Assembly: GCF_009832865.1 (NCBI RefSeq)
Contig: NZ_CP047130.1
Coordinates: 4,340,001-4,404,000 of the forward strand
DNA: 64,000 bases
DNA from: Colwellia sp. 20A7
GTDB taxonomy: Bacteria > Pseudomonadota > Gammaproteobacteria > Enterobacterales > Alteromonadaceae
Reading direction: 5' to 3'
This document shows positions 9,024 through 18,212 of the stretch, in pieces (the stretch's first letter is position 1; each line of letters starts with the position of its first letter). The notes beneath the pieces were generated by a model that saw nothing but the letters and a program-made list of their open reading frames with translations, was not told where the DNA came from and did no database searches. A program made the position numbers and the translations under genes.

Positions 9024-10026
9024 ATGCCTTTCGACAATAACTATCAAGTTTCATCAAATTTTAGTGAACTGGCTAATAATTTTCTTTCAAACCATTTAAT
9101 CCCGCCTACACCAGCAAATTATGCCGTTATCTACCTTTATATTAGTAATGAAAATGAATTATTAACTGCAGCAATAGATGAAAAAATTCAACAAAACATA
9201 CCTATTATGGCTGACTTTCTAGCTGATTTATTCAAACGTTTTGTTTCTTTTAGTGAACAAATTGATAGTACGGTAATATCACCCTTTGAAGAAGTATTAA
9301 GTTCCACGTTAGAGCAAATAAGTTTACAAGTAGGTAATGAAGATAAAGTGACCACTAGCCTACATAAACTCAAGATTATTTTGTCAGAAGACAAACATCA
9401 TAAGTCGCTTAAAAAATATTGTTAGTTATCTATCTGACACTATTAATAATACCAAAGATCAGCATCATGAATTATCAAAAAAATTGTCAACAACTCAGCA
9501 AGAAATCAATCAACTAAAACATAAACTTGAATCATCAAGGCAAGAAGCTTTAGTTGATTCGTTGACTGGTTTATTAAACCGTCGGGGTTGCGATGATAAA
9601 TTACAAGCATTAGATTTTGAACAGACACATTCTTCTCTTGTTATCGACATAGACCACTTTAAAAAGATTAATGATAATTTTGGCCATTTTATTGGCGACA
9701 AAGTAATACAACGTATTGCTAAAATTATCAAAAGTCACCTTACAGAACAAGATTTTGCCGTACGCTTTGGCGGGGAAGAATTCTTAGTTGTAATGACTAA
9801 CAAGTCAATTATTGAAGCCAAAGAAGTGGCAGAAAAAATTCGCATTGCCATTGAAAAAATGAAATTAATTCAAAGAGAAACAAATGACCCCTTACCCCCC
9901 ATCTCTGTTTCTATCGGCATAGCACAAAATAATAATGCACAAGATTGGCCAAGCTTATTTAAAGAAGCTGATAATGCCCTTTATCAGGCTAAAAAATCAG
10001 GAAGAAATCGCTGTATTTGTGCATAA
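9024..10026 (+). pseudogene. Diguanylate cyclase gene split by a one-base frameshift
   Basis: Two frames together encode one GGDEF protein of about 333 residues. Frame one (9024-9425, good AGGAATAAGG ribosome-binding region) gives an N-terminal helical domain and stops shortly after an A6 run at 9411-9416. The second frame is open across 9361-9480 and continues to 10026. It carries LVDSLTGLLNRRG, DIDHFKKINDNFGH and an intact RFGGEEF. Removing one A from the run joins the parts as ...HHKSLKNIVSYLS... The GGDEF half has no obvious RxxD inhibitory site. This could be a true null mutation, a sequencing error, or a slippage site. The second half alone would need a weak start such as TTG 9484. Confidence 0.8.
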
Positions 10027-10119
10027 AACTACGAGTTCATCAGCGTTATCTTGAACTGGTTTACGTATAAATGTTAAACTGGAGTCTCTGAATTTCCTAC
10101 ACAAGTAATAGTAGCAGTC

Positions 10120-12555
10120 ATGACATCTGTTTTACGTTCTTTTTTTTATTTATTATTAAAGTTTCCCCTTCGTTTATTCTTACGTAGCAAAATTGTACTA
10201 GATGCAGAAACAGCAGTTGAAACATCTACACAGCCTATTTTTTATATTGTTAGCCATCAATCTGCTAGTGATTTATTAGCATTACAAAAAGCATGTAAAG
10301 ATCAAAATTTACCTGATCCTTTAAGCAAAATAAAAATAAACAATAAGCTCTTTGAGCGCACTATATGTTTAACAAAACCCACGTCACTTTTCGGATTCAA
10401 ACGCCGAAAAACGCAAGCATTACAGCAAGGGTTAGCCATATTAAATGAACACCACATTGATAAAACCCTTGATGGCCAACTTATTCCAGTGAACCTTATT
10501 TGGGGACGTATTCCTACCAAAGAAAAAAATAATGCGAACGTTTCTTCACTATTGGCAGAGCAAGCTTCTCCGACTTGGCTGAGAAAGTTTTTTATCGTGC
10601 TATTTTTAGGCCGTGATAATTTAATACGTTTTAGTGAAGTACTTTCTTTACGTAATATGTCTGACAACCACGGAAATGATAAAGATACCGCCCATAAATT
10701 ACTTCGTGTTGCACGTTTCCATTTCCATCGTCAAAACATAGCAGCTAAAGGCCCTAGACTTATTCATCGTGAACAAATGTTTACCGCCTTATTTGCTAAC
10801 CCTTCAATAAAACGAATAATCAAAGACGAAGCTAAAAATAAAAATATCAGTCCTGAAAAAGTGAAAAAACAAGCTTTGGGTATGATGGAAGAAATAGCTG
10901 GCGATTATAGCGTTTCATTAGTACGCCTAGGCGAAAGAATCTTACGTTGGTTATGGGGCCGATTATATACAGATATAAAAGTAAACAATTCCCAAGTATT
11001 AAGAAAATTAGCACAAGATGGTCATGAAATTATCTATGTTCCCTGTCATCGCAGTCATATGGATTACTTACTACTTTCTTACGTGATTATTCAAGAAGGC
11101 TTAGTAATGCCACGTATTGCGGCAGGTATAAATCTAAATTTCTGGCCAGCTGGCGCTATTTTCAGAAAAGGTGGTGCATTCTTTATTCGCAGAAGTTTTG
11201 CTGGCAACCGTTTGTATTCCACTATTTTCCGTGAATATTTAGGCTTACTTTTTGAACGAGGTTATGCTGTTAAATATTACACAGAAGGTGGCCGTAGTCG
11301 TACAGGACGACTATTACCACCTAAAACAGGCATGTTAGCCATGACCATTCAAAGCTTATTGCGCGGTATTGATCGCCCATTAACGTTAGTGCCGGTCTAT
11401 TTAGGTTATGAACATGTCATGGAAGTTGGTACTTACCATAAAGAATTAAGTGGTAGTGAAAAGAAAAATGAATCGATCTTAGGTGTACTTAAAGCCATTA
11501 AAAATTTACGAAATTACGGTAATGGCTATGTTAATTTTGGCGAACCCATTAATATTAATAATTATTTAACGGAACAAGTACCGCACTGGAAAGATGCGAT
11601 AGATCCTATCGATCCACAGAAACCCAATTGGTTAACGCCAACGGTAAACGATATTTCAAACCAATTAATGACTAACATTAACCAATGTGCGGCGATTAAT
11701 GGTGTTGCATTAGTCGCATTAATTTTGCATGCCAGTGAAAACAAAGCACTTGCAAAGCATGACTTAGAGAAACATTTAGATTTCTTTCTCAATATTCAAC
11801 GAGAAGCCCCTTTCAGTGAACAACTAACTATACCTGAAGAAAATGGAGCAGAACTACTTGCTCATGTAATTTCTCTGAATAAAGTAACAATTTCTGAAGA
11901 TAGCTTTGGCACTATTATTTCTTTAGACAGCTCTGCAAGTTTAGAAATGCGTTATTACCGCAATAATATTCTACACACCTATGCTTTAAGCTCTTTAATA
12001 TGTCGATTACTAACGCATAATAGTAAAATATCTAACGAGCAAATAGTTAATCAAAGCATCAACTTAATAGCAACATTGAAAGAAGATTTATTCTTATGGC
12101 AAACACCTGAACAAATTGCCTTACAAGTTGAACAACTGCTAACAACCTTAGAAAGTAGTGGTGTAATTAAACACACTGAATCAGATTTTTGGTCATTAAC
12201 AAAAGATACACAACTACTGAACCAGATTCACTTGATGGCTGAATGTATTGATGAAAGCCTACAACGACTTGCAATTATTACGTCTCTAGCAACACGATTA
12301 ACGCCGCTAACGAGAAGAGAATTGGAAGAAAAAGTAGTCGCTATTGCCAAACGTTTAGCCGTTTTAAACAATATTACAGCGCCTGAATTTATTGACAAAA
12401 AATCTCAATCAACATTAATAAATACTTTGCGTGAACAAGGTTATTTAGCATTAAATGATGACGGACTACTTGTTGTATGTCCTAGTATGACAGAGCTTAA
12501 ATCTTCAATTACTAATTTAGTCTCTATTGAAGTTTTACAGAGTATTGCTAGATAA
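10120..12555 (+). CDS. plsB: Glycerol-3-phosphate acyltransferase PlsB
   Basis: PlsB transfers an acyl chain to the sn-1 position of glycerol-3-phosphate at the inner membrane, the first step of phospholipid synthesis. The protein has 811 residues, the usual length. The catalytic HX4D motif is His310-Asp315 (HRSHMD). Further conserved blocks follow: GAFFIRRSF, YYTEGGRSRTGRLLPPKTG and LVPVYLGYEHVMEV. The C-terminal third is the helical domain typical of proteobacterial PlsB. It has its own transcription unit and converges on the MlaC-like gene, with a hairpin between them. Confidence 0.96.
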   Translation: MTSVLRSFFYLLLKFPLRLFLRSKIVLDAETAVETSTQPIFYIVSHQSASDLLALQKACKDQNLPDPLSKIKINNKLFERTICLTKPTSLFGFKRRKTQALQQGLAILNEHHIDKTLDGQLIPVNLIWGRIPTKEKNNANVSSLLAEQASPTWLRKFFIVLFLGRDNLIRFSEVLSLRNMSDNHGNDKDTAHKLLRVARFHFHRQNIAAKGPRLIHREQMFTALFANPSIKRIIKDEAKNKNISPEKVKKQALGMMEEIAGDYSVSLVRLGERILRWLWGRLYTDIKVNNSQVLRKLAQDGHEIIYVPCHRSHMDYLLLSYVIIQEGLVMPRIAAGINLNFWPAGAIFRKGGAFFIRRSFAGNRLYSTIFREYLGLLFERGYAVKYYTEGGRSRTGRLLPPKTGMLAMTIQSLLRGIDRPLTLVPVYLGYEHVMEVGTYHKELSGSEKKNESILGVLKAIKNLRNYGNGYVNFGEPININNYLTEQVPHWKDAIDPIDPQKPNWLTPTVNDISNQLMTNINQCAAINGVALVALILHASENKALAKHDLEKHLDFFLNIQREAPFSEQLTIPEENGAELLAHVISLNKVTISEDSFGTIISLDSSASLEMRYYRNNILHTYALSSLICRLLTHNSKISNEQIVNQSINLIATLKEDLFLWQTPEQIALQVEQLLTTLESSGVIKHTESDFWSLTKDTQLLNQIHLMAECIDESLQRLAIITSLATRLTPLTRRELEEKVVAIAKRLAVLNNITAPEFIDKKSQSTLINTLREQGYLALNDDGLLVVCPSMTELKSSITNLVSIEVLQSIAR

Positions 12556-12673
12556 CCATAAATTGGTTTAGGCTAAATAGCTTGAGTTAATTTTAATTAG
12601 GTTAGCAGTGCAGATGTAGGACTGATTGTGATTAGATTTAATTAAATCAAGTTTAATGAACAGTTCGATGAGA

Positions 12674-12698
12674 AATAGGGTTCGGCTAGAACCCTATT
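12674..12698. terminator. Hairpin between convergent plsB and mlaC-like genes
   Basis: AATAGGGTTC (12674-12683) and GAACCCTATT (12689-12698) form a 10-bp stem with a 5-base loop between two convergent genes. The T-tract on either side is poor, so strength is uncertain. Its position fits a bidirectional terminator. Confidence 0.6.
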
Positions 12699-12702
12699 AA
12701 CT

Positions 12703-13314
12703 TTACTTAGCGATTGACGCTAACTCTATAGACACTTGTTCAATGCCTTCTTTAGCAATCTTGTTACTCAATTCAGCCTGCTTACTACTTAACAAAGAAA
12801 TACCCTCTACTACCATATCAAAGGCTTTCCATTCGCTTGTTTGTTTATTTTTTCGCATTTTAAAAATAACATCTATTGTTGGACTATTTAACTCAACTAT
12901 TTGCACTTTAATCCCTACAATTTTTTTTCCTTCAACAGACTTTTCAGGTTCAAATACAATATCTTGAGTTTTGTATTGCATTAAAGCATTAGCATAGGTT
13001 CTTGATAAATAACTGCGCATTGAGTCAACAAATTGCTCTCTCTGCTCTTTAGTGGTGTTCTTCAAATGCTTACCTAAAATACGATATGACGCGTATCTAT
13101 AATCTATTGATGGCATCAACTCTTCTTCAACAATATTTTGCATTAACTGAGGAAACTTTATAATTTCTTGCTGGCTAGCAGCAATACGACTAAATAATTT
13201 ATCACCCACCTTTTCCAACACAACATAAGGTGAAGATTGATCCATTCCATAAGATAAAGCGGACATAGAAAATATTACTAAAAATATCGCTATGGAATTT
13301 ACTATACGTTGCAT
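12703..13314 (-). CDS. MlaC/Ttg2D-family periplasmic lipid-binding protein (orphan)
   Basis: This 203-residue secreted protein has a signal peptide ending near residue 23 (SALSYG) and the MlaC (toluene tolerance Ttg2) fold signature: EELMPSIDYRYASYRILGKHLKNTT, abbreviated here to its core IDYRYASYRILG, then FVDSMRSYLSRTYANAL and a conserved beta core. MlaC proteins shuttle phospholipids between the outer membrane and an inner-membrane ABC transporter. The usual mlaFEDB neighbours are absent here, so this is an orphan paralogue. An AGGAG ribosome-binding site lies about 7 bases before the ATG. Two TetR-type operators overlap its promoter region, and a TetR gene lies directly upstream on the same strand. 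Confidence 0.85.
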   Translation of the reverse strand: MQRIVNSIAIFLVIFSMSALSYGMDQSSPYVVLEKVGDKLFSRIAASQQEIIKFPQLMQNIVEEELMPSIDYRYASYRILGKHLKNTTKEQREQFVDSMRSYLSRTYANALMQYKTQDIVFEPEKSVEGKKIVGIKVQIVELNSPTIDVIFKMRKNKQTSEWKAFDMVVEGISLLSSKQAELSNKIAKEGIEQVSIELASIAK

Positions 13315-13368
13315 TCTTTGCTCCTGAAAAACTCTTTTAATTTAGTTCTTGTGATTAACACCAACAAT

Positions 13369-13423
13369 AAACCGACCGTTCGGTTTATTTGATAAGCGAA
13401 GAATATCACCGACCGATCGGTTT
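13369..13423. promoter_or_regulatory. Tandem TetR-type operators upstream of the mlaC-like gene
   Basis: Two related palindromic sites, AAACCGACCGTTCGGTTT (13369-13386) and TCACCGACCGATCGGTTT (13406-13423), agree at 15 of 18 bases. Their starts are 37 bases apart. The second contains the perfect palindrome ACCGATCGGT. They lie between the MlaC-like gene and the TetR gene, and similar sites precede the TetR gene. Confidence 0.75.
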
Positions 13424-13508
13424 GTAACTATTTATTTGTATTATTTTTTAAATTCATCATAGAAAAGATGAAGGATAATATTAATTCTTAAACATATTGA
13501 ACGTAGAT

Positions 13509-14093
13509 TTACTTTCTCAACGCACGAATATAAACACAAAGCTCTAACATAACTTGTTGAAATAAAGATTTATTACGTGAACCTTTACATAGTGTTGTCG
13601 CACCATAAAAAGTGGCCACAATAAAATAAGCAACTTGTGTGAATGTTATATTGTCACGCAAATCATTTTTTACTCGCCCGAAAGACTCAACCATTAATTC
13701 ATTAAGTTTTTCTTGCATTGTCAATATTCGTAAGCGAAAACCTTCATCAACATTTGCCATTTCTTCACAAAGGTTATTTAACGGGCAGCCGCAAACAGCT
13801 TCGCTACAGACCATGGCATCACACATTGACATGAAAAAATCACATAAACCTTCTATTGGATCATCATGACTCAACGCCGGTTGCCAAGTATCTAAAAAGA
13901 TAGGTATATATTTCTCTTCAAAAACCGCATACCCCAACTCAAGCTTATTAGTAAAATGATAATACAAAGCCCCTTTCGAGATACCACAGCGGTTAATTAT
14001 AGTAGACAAACCAGTTGCTTGAAAACCATGCAGATGGATTTCATCCGCCGCTACAGCAAGTATTTTTTCACGTGTTTGTTCAGCATCACTCAT
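13509..14093 (-). CDS. TetR-family transcriptional repressor
   Basis: The 194-residue regulator has an N-terminal helix-turn-helix with the TetR signature CGISKGALYYHFTNKLELGY at about 31-50. The C-terminal ligand domain is Cys-rich in its middle (CSEAVCGCPLNNLCEE), which may suggest redox or electrophile sensing. It lies about 190 bases upstream of the MlaC-like gene on the same strand. Matching operator sites occur in front of both genes, so it probably represses itself and the MlaC-like gene. The inducing ligand is unknown. Confidence 0.85.
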   Translation of the reverse strand: MSDAEQTREKILAVAADEIHLHGFQATGLSTIINRCGISKGALYYHFTNKLELGYAVFEEKYIPIFLDTWQPALSHDDPIEGLCDFFMSMCDAMVCSEAVCGCPLNNLCEEMANVDEGFRLRILTMQEKLNELMVESFGRVKNDLRDNITFTQVAYFIVATFYGATTLCKGSRNKSLFQQVMLELCVYIRALRK

Positions 14094-14137
14094 GATTACG
14101 ACTCTTAATATTGACAGTTTTTAACACCAAGATATTA

Positions 14138-14187
14138 ACAAACCGATTGGTCTGTTGCAAGAAAGATGTGTAATACGGTTGGTTTGT
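14138..14187. promoter_or_regulatory. TetR-type operators upstream of the tetR gene
   Basis: ACAAACCGATTGGTC (14138-14152), read on the minus strand, matches site 13411-13425 of the neighbouring promoter at 14 of 15 positions. A weaker copy, ATACGGTTGGTTTGT, lies at 14173-14187. The 35-base step between the two resembles the 37-base step of the other pair. Autoregulation is the likely meaning. Confidence 0.65.
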
Positions 14188-14375
14188 TGTGACTAAAAAC
14201 TTCAATCTAAAGCTTATTGCATTAGGTCACCATACTAACAATACAACTAAAAATCAGTGTTTAACAAATATAAACCTTAGGATTATAAATATATAAGATT
14301 ACTTACAATATAGCTCTTTTAATCGATGATTATCAATGATATAAAATGACAAAATATATACTTAAAGGATTAACT

Positions 14376-15164
14376 GTGAAAAAAATATTACTTCTAACCT
14401 ACCTATTTTTATCATCTAAAAGCTTTGCTTTAGAACTTGCAAAATACCCAATAGAACTTAGTTCTGGTGACGGTGTTAATGTTGTTATTGCGCCGACAAC
14501 AGACAAAAAACAAGCGTTAATAAAAGTAACAGGTATTAATCACGAGATTGATGGCATTACATTTTTGACTGATTTAAAGCCTCACGGCAGTAACAACGCT
14601 TATAAATACACTTATGACGGATCTGAGCGTAGCTTAGTAACAGTTAGTGAAGGATATCGTTGTTGCTCTTATACTCTCTATATACCAGAAACACGAGATG
14701 GCACTTATTTATCAAAAAAAGAAGAATCTAGCCCGGCAATAGTGGCAGATTTAAAAGCGCAATATGAACAACAATTAGGCCAAAGTATTCAAGCTAAGTT
14801 GGCGAATTTTAATCGCGAAAAACACTTAGGTTATCAACAGAAGAAGATCTCTGCAGCCAATAGTGAAATTGATAAGCAGTGTGGATTAAAAATAGAAACA
14901 ACAGTCGAGTGGAAAGCGATTAATGATGATATTTTAAAGGACTATGCAGTAGGGGCATTTTGCGCACAAGTAGCTACTGAAATGGCGAATATGTGTAAAA
15001 ACAATCAAAGCTTTAAAAACGATATAGCTCATATTAATGCTATTGAATGTCAATTTACTGATAAGTTAAAACTGCGTCAAAATGGTGAGACTCTGACATT
15101 TAAAACAGCGCCTAAAGCCCCCAACCAACGCCAATTCATTCAATCTTATTTACTAAACTTGTAA
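14376..15164 (+). CDS. Secreted protein of unknown function
   Basis: I do not recognise this family. I chose the GTG at 14376 because AAAGGA lies 6 bases upstream and the resulting 262-residue product begins with a clean signal peptide (VKKILLLTYLFLSSKSFA). An in-frame ATG at 14346 would add ten residues ahead of it. The mature part is soluble and beta-rich in its first half, with a Cys pair (YRCCSY) near residue 106. A charged, probably helical middle follows, and the C-terminal region has four more cysteines. A periplasmic location is inferred. It is a single gene facing away from the TetR gene. Confidence 0.65.
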   Translation: MKKILLLTYLFLSSKSFALELAKYPIELSSGDGVNVVIAPTTDKKQALIKVTGINHEIDGITFLTDLKPHGSNNAYKYTYDGSERSLVTVSEGYRCCSYTLYIPETRDGTYLSKKEESSPAIVADLKAQYEQQLGQSIQAKLANFNREKHLGYQQKKISAANSEIDKQCGLKIETTVEWKAINDDILKDYAVGAFCAQVATEMANMCKNNQSFKNDIAHINAIECQFTDKLKLRQNGETLTFKTAPKAPNQRQFIQSYLLNL

Positions 15165-15177
15165 TGTAAATTTAAAA

Positions 15178-15203
15178 ACCCGTTAACTTTTCGATTAACG
15201 GGT
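15178..15203 (-). terminator. Terminator hairpin between convergent genes
   Basis: ACCCGTTAA (15178-15186) and TTAACGGGT (15195-15203) form a 9-bp stem. On the minus strand it is followed by TTTTTAAA, giving a standard intrinsic terminator for the reductase gene at 15330-16355. On the plus strand it lies right after the secreted-protein gene. Confidence 0.75.
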
Positions 15204-15329
15204 CTCCTTAATAGGCAAAAGAGGATAAGACAAATACATGTGATTAGATAATCGCCAAAAAGGCTTACCTAATCACTAAATAGTGAAATTTTATATCGTA
15301 TATACCAAGTTATTTTGTGTCACCTTTTG

Positions 15330-16355
15330 CTAAAAACCTTCTAGTACTATTTTACCTATTGATTTTCCTGATTCAATTTCTGCATGCGCCGCACGTAAAT
15401 TTGTCGCATTAATCCCCCCTAAGTGCTTACCTACTGTAGTTTGGAGATAGCCTTGATCAATTAACTCAGCAATACTATTCAGTAAATTATGTTGCTCATT
15501 GATATCCTCTGTTTGAAACATAGAACGAGTAAACATAAATTCCCAGTGTAACGACAAGCTTTTCGGTTTAAGTTTTTTAATATCGACAGATTGTGGATCA
15601 TCAATTAAAGCTATTCTTCCCATTGGTGCTAACAATTCTACATAACTATCCATATATGAATCTGTATGAGTAAGACTAGCAACATGAGTGACTTGCCCAA
15701 CATTCAGCTGTTCAATTTGTGCAACTAACGGTTTTGAGTGATCAACAACATGATCAGCCCCCAGTTTTTTCACCCATTCTGCAGAGCTATCACGAGAAGC
15801 AGTAGCAATCACAGTTGCGCCGGTTAAAGCACTCGCCAATTGTACTAAAATGGAGCCAACACCACCGGCAGCACCAACAATCAAAAGAACATCCTTGGAT
15901 TTCTCTTTGTTATCGGGTTGTTGCTGTTTAATTGCTAAACGCTCAAACAATAACTCCCAAGCAGTAATAGACGTTAATGGTAAGGCCGCAGCTTCACTAT
16001 CGGATAAACTTTTAGGTTTATTACCTACAATACGCTCATCAACTAGTTGATATTCTGCATTACAACCTTGACGATTTAAATCGCCTGCATAAAAAACACT
16101 ATCACCGAGCTTGAAGTGAGTAACTAACTCGCCCACACCAACGACTTCACCAACAGCATCCCAACCAATAATTTTATATTCATTCGCCTCAGGAGCGGCA
16201 TTTTGACGAATTTTACAATCAACAGGATTAACTGCAATTGATTTAACACGCACTAATAAATCATGCCCTGAAGCCGTTGGTTGCTGCATTTCAATATCGA
16301 CTAAAGAAGCAAGTTCACTAATAGGTAAAGATTTTTCATAGCCAATGGCTTTCAT
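15330..16355 (-). CDS. Zinc-type alcohol dehydrogenase-like / quinone oxidoreductase (MDR family)
   Basis: The 341-residue cytoplasmic NADPH-dependent reductase belongs to the medium-chain dehydrogenase superfamily. It has the GroES-like domain (VNPVDCKIRQNA, about 43-54) and a Rossmann fold with LIVGAAGGVGSILVQLA near residue 155. The structural-zinc cysteines of classical alcohol dehydrogenases are absent, so it resembles the adh_fam_1 (TIGR02817) and quinone reductase groups. A GGAG ribosome-binding site precedes the ATG. It is transcribed divergently from the AcuR-like gene, whose operator lies between them, so shared control is plausible. The substrate is unknown. Confidence 0.85.
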   Translation of the reverse strand: MKAIGYEKSLPISELASLVDIEMQQPTASGHDLLVRVKSIAVNPVDCKIRQNAAPEANEYKIIGWDAVGEVVGVGELVTHFKLGDSVFYAGDLNRQGCNAEYQLVDERIVGNKPKSLSDSEAAALPLTSITAWELLFERLAIKQQQPDNKEKSKDVLLIVGAAGGVGSILVQLASALTGATVIATASRDSSAEWVKKLGADHVVDHSKPLVAQIEQLNVGQVTHVASLTHTDSYMDSYVELLAPMGRIALIDDPQSVDIKKLKPKSLSLHWEFMFTRSMFQTEDINEQHNLLNSIAELIDQGYLQTTVGKHLGGINATNLRAAHAEIESGKSIGKIVLEGF

Positions 16356-16496
16356 GGTTATTCTCCGGTACGTTTATAATTGCAAATTAGAATTGATACT
16401 GAACTTATACTAAACAGATTAAAGATCCTATTAAATCTTAAAAACTACTAAAAATAGCTGAAATAAAATAGTAACAGTAAATCCCTTGCAATTAAA

Positions 16497-16511
16497 TAGA
16501 CGATCGGTCTA
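16497..16511. promoter_or_regulatory. Operator for the AcuR-like repressor (site 1)
   Basis: TAGACGATCGGTCTA is an inverted repeat (TAGAC/GTCTA) with a 5-base centre. It lies 40 bases before the TetR-type gene at 16552 and sits in the divergent region shared with the reductase. A copy differing at one central base precedes acuI. Confidence 0.8.
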
Positions 16512-16551
16512 TTATATAGAAATAAGTAACATCGAAATAAATAGAATATAA

Positions 16552-17184
16552 ATGAATATGCCAACAACCAAACCACGACGTGGTAGACCACCAAAAGTAT
16601 CTCATGAAAATAGAGACACTAAAGCGGAGTTAATCCGAAGTGGACTTGAGCAATTAACAGAAAATGGCTTTGCTTCATCTGGTATTGATAAAATTTTAAA
16701 AAAGGTGAAAGTACCTAAAGGCTCTTTTTATCATTATTTTGCCAGTAAAGAAACGTTTGGTCAGGCTGTTATAGATAACTATGCAAAGTATTTTGCCAAT
16801 AAGCTCGATACTTGTTTATTAGATGAATCATACCCAGCTTTAGAGCGCATAAGTAATTTTGTAGAAGATGCGAAAATGGGCATGATTCGACATAATTTTA
16901 AACGCGGTTGCTTAGTTGGTAATTTAGGTCAAGAAGTCGATTTATTACCCGAAAGCTATAGGGAACAGTTAGTTGACATACTTCATTCTTGGCAACACCG
17001 CGTAGCACAATGTTTAACAACAGCGAAAACAGAAGGTCAAATATCAGCAACAGCTGATTGTGAATTACTCGCCGAATTTTTTTGGATTGGTTGGGAAGGA
17101 GCGGTAAGCCGATCGAAGCTAGTACAAAGTACCCAACCTTTAGATAACTACTTTAATTGTTTTATCTCAAGTTTACCGAGATAA
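16552..17184 (+). CDS. TetR-family regulator, AcuR-like
   Basis: The 210-residue repressor opens with a basic, GRPP-containing arm (PRRGRPPKV). A TetR helix-turn-helix follows at about 25-70, with ILKKVKVPKGSFYHYFASKE as recognition region, and then a ligand-binding domain. It lies 44 bases upstream of acuI on the same strand. In Rhodobacter an AcuR repressor of this type controls acuI in response to acrylate. Identical 15-base inverted repeats in front of this gene and acuI support the same logic here. The ligand assignment is inferred from the neighbour, not seen. Confidence 0.85.
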   Translation: MNMPTTKPRRGRPPKVSHENRDTKAELIRSGLEQLTENGFASSGIDKILKKVKVPKGSFYHYFASKETFGQAVIDNYAKYFANKLDTCLLDESYPALERISNFVEDAKMGMIRHNFKRGCLVGNLGQEVDLLPESYREQLVDILHSWQHRVAQCLTTAKTEGQISATADCELLAEFFWIGWEGAVSRSKLVQSTQPLDNYFNCFISSLPR

Positions 17185-17198
17185 AATTTACCATTTCA

Positions 17199-17213
17199 TA
17201 GACGATCAGTCTA
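17199..17213. promoter_or_regulatory. Operator for the AcuR-like repressor (site 2)
   Basis: TAGACGATCAGTCTA lies between the regulator gene and acuI, ending 15 bases before the acuI start and just ahead of its AAGGAG ribosome-binding site. It differs from site 1 at one of 15 bases. Confidence 0.8.
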
Positions 17214-17228
17214 AATAAGGAGAATACA

Positions 17229-18212
17229 ATGTTCAACGGTATTTTAATTGAAAAGAATGACAATAATTATCAAGCAGCGGTGAAAAGCATTGATGAGAGT
17301 ATATTACCTGAAGGTGATGTTACTGTTAATGTTTCACACAGCACGCTTAATTATAAAGATGCTTTAGCCATTACAGGAAAATCACCGGTAGTAAGAAAGT
17401 TCCCTATGATCCCAGGGGTTGATCTAGTTGGTACAGTCACGCACAGTGACAGTGAAAAATTCAAGATAGGCGATGCCGTTATACTCAATGGTTTTGGCGT
17501 CGGAGAGACTCACTGTGGCGGTTTAGCACAAAAAGCACGCTTAAAAAGTGAATGGTTAATACCTTTACCTAAAGCGTTTTCACCGCATCAAGCAATGGCG
17601 ATTGGTACTGCTGGCTACACTGCGATGCTTTGCGTTATAGCACTTGAAAAACACGGTATAACACCTGATAAAGGTGAAATTTTGGTCACTGGCGCTAACG
17701 GCGGAGTTGGTAGTTTCTCAGTGGCGATATTAGCTAAACTTGGCTATAAAGTGGTTGCTTCTACAGGACGAGTTGACCAAGCACAGTATTTAGAGAAACT
17801 AGGAGCATCCGAAGTTATTGATCGAAATACTTTATCTGAGCCTGGTCGTCCATTAGCCAAAGAACGATGGGCTGGAGCTATTGATTCTGCAGGCAGTCAT
17901 ACCTTAGCCAATGTTTGCGCTAGCACAAAATATGGCGGTGTTGTTGCTGCATGTGGTTTAGCACAGGGTATGGATTTACCTGCCACAGTGGCTCCTTTCA
18001 TTTTACGCGGTGTCACTTTAGCCGGTATTGATAGCGTCATGCGCCCAATTGAAGATAGACTAGAAGCATGGCAACGCCTTGCTGACATTTTAGACCCTAC
18101 AGTTTTTGATGATATTTCTACTGATATCACCTTAACAGAAGCGCTTACTGTCGCTGAAGATTTAATAGCAGGTAAAGTACGTGGTCGTGTCGTAGTAGAT
18201 CTTAACCAATAA
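17229..18212 (+). CDS. acuI: NADPH-dependent acrylyl-CoA reductase AcuI (YhdH family)
   Basis: The 327-residue MDR-family enzyme reduces acryloyl-CoA to propionyl-CoA with NADPH, detoxifying acrylate made from DMSP or other sources. It has the family features VSHSTLNYKDALAITGK, FPMIPGVDLVGTV, the nucleotide motif TGANGGVGS near residue 155, and the C-terminal GKVRGRVVVDL. Length is typical of YhdH/AcuI. A strong AAGGAG lies 7 bases before the ATG. It follows an AcuR-like repressor gene. No DMSP lyase or acryloyl-CoA ligase gene is visible nearby, so the acrylate source is not shown. Confidence 0.88.
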   Translation: MFNGILIEKNDNNYQAAVKSIDESILPEGDVTVNVSHSTLNYKDALAITGKSPVVRKFPMIPGVDLVGTVTHSDSEKFKIGDAVILNGFGVGETHCGGLAQKARLKSEWLIPLPKAFSPHQAMAIGTAGYTAMLCVIALEKHGITPDKGEILVTGANGGVGSFSVAILAKLGYKVVASTGRVDQAQYLEKLGASEVIDRNTLSEPGRPLAKERWAGAIDSAGSHTLANVCASTKYGGVVAACGLAQGMDLPATVAPFILRGVTLAGIDSVMRPIEDRLEAWQRLADILDPTVFDDISTDITLTEALTVAEDLIAGKVRGRVVVDLNQ

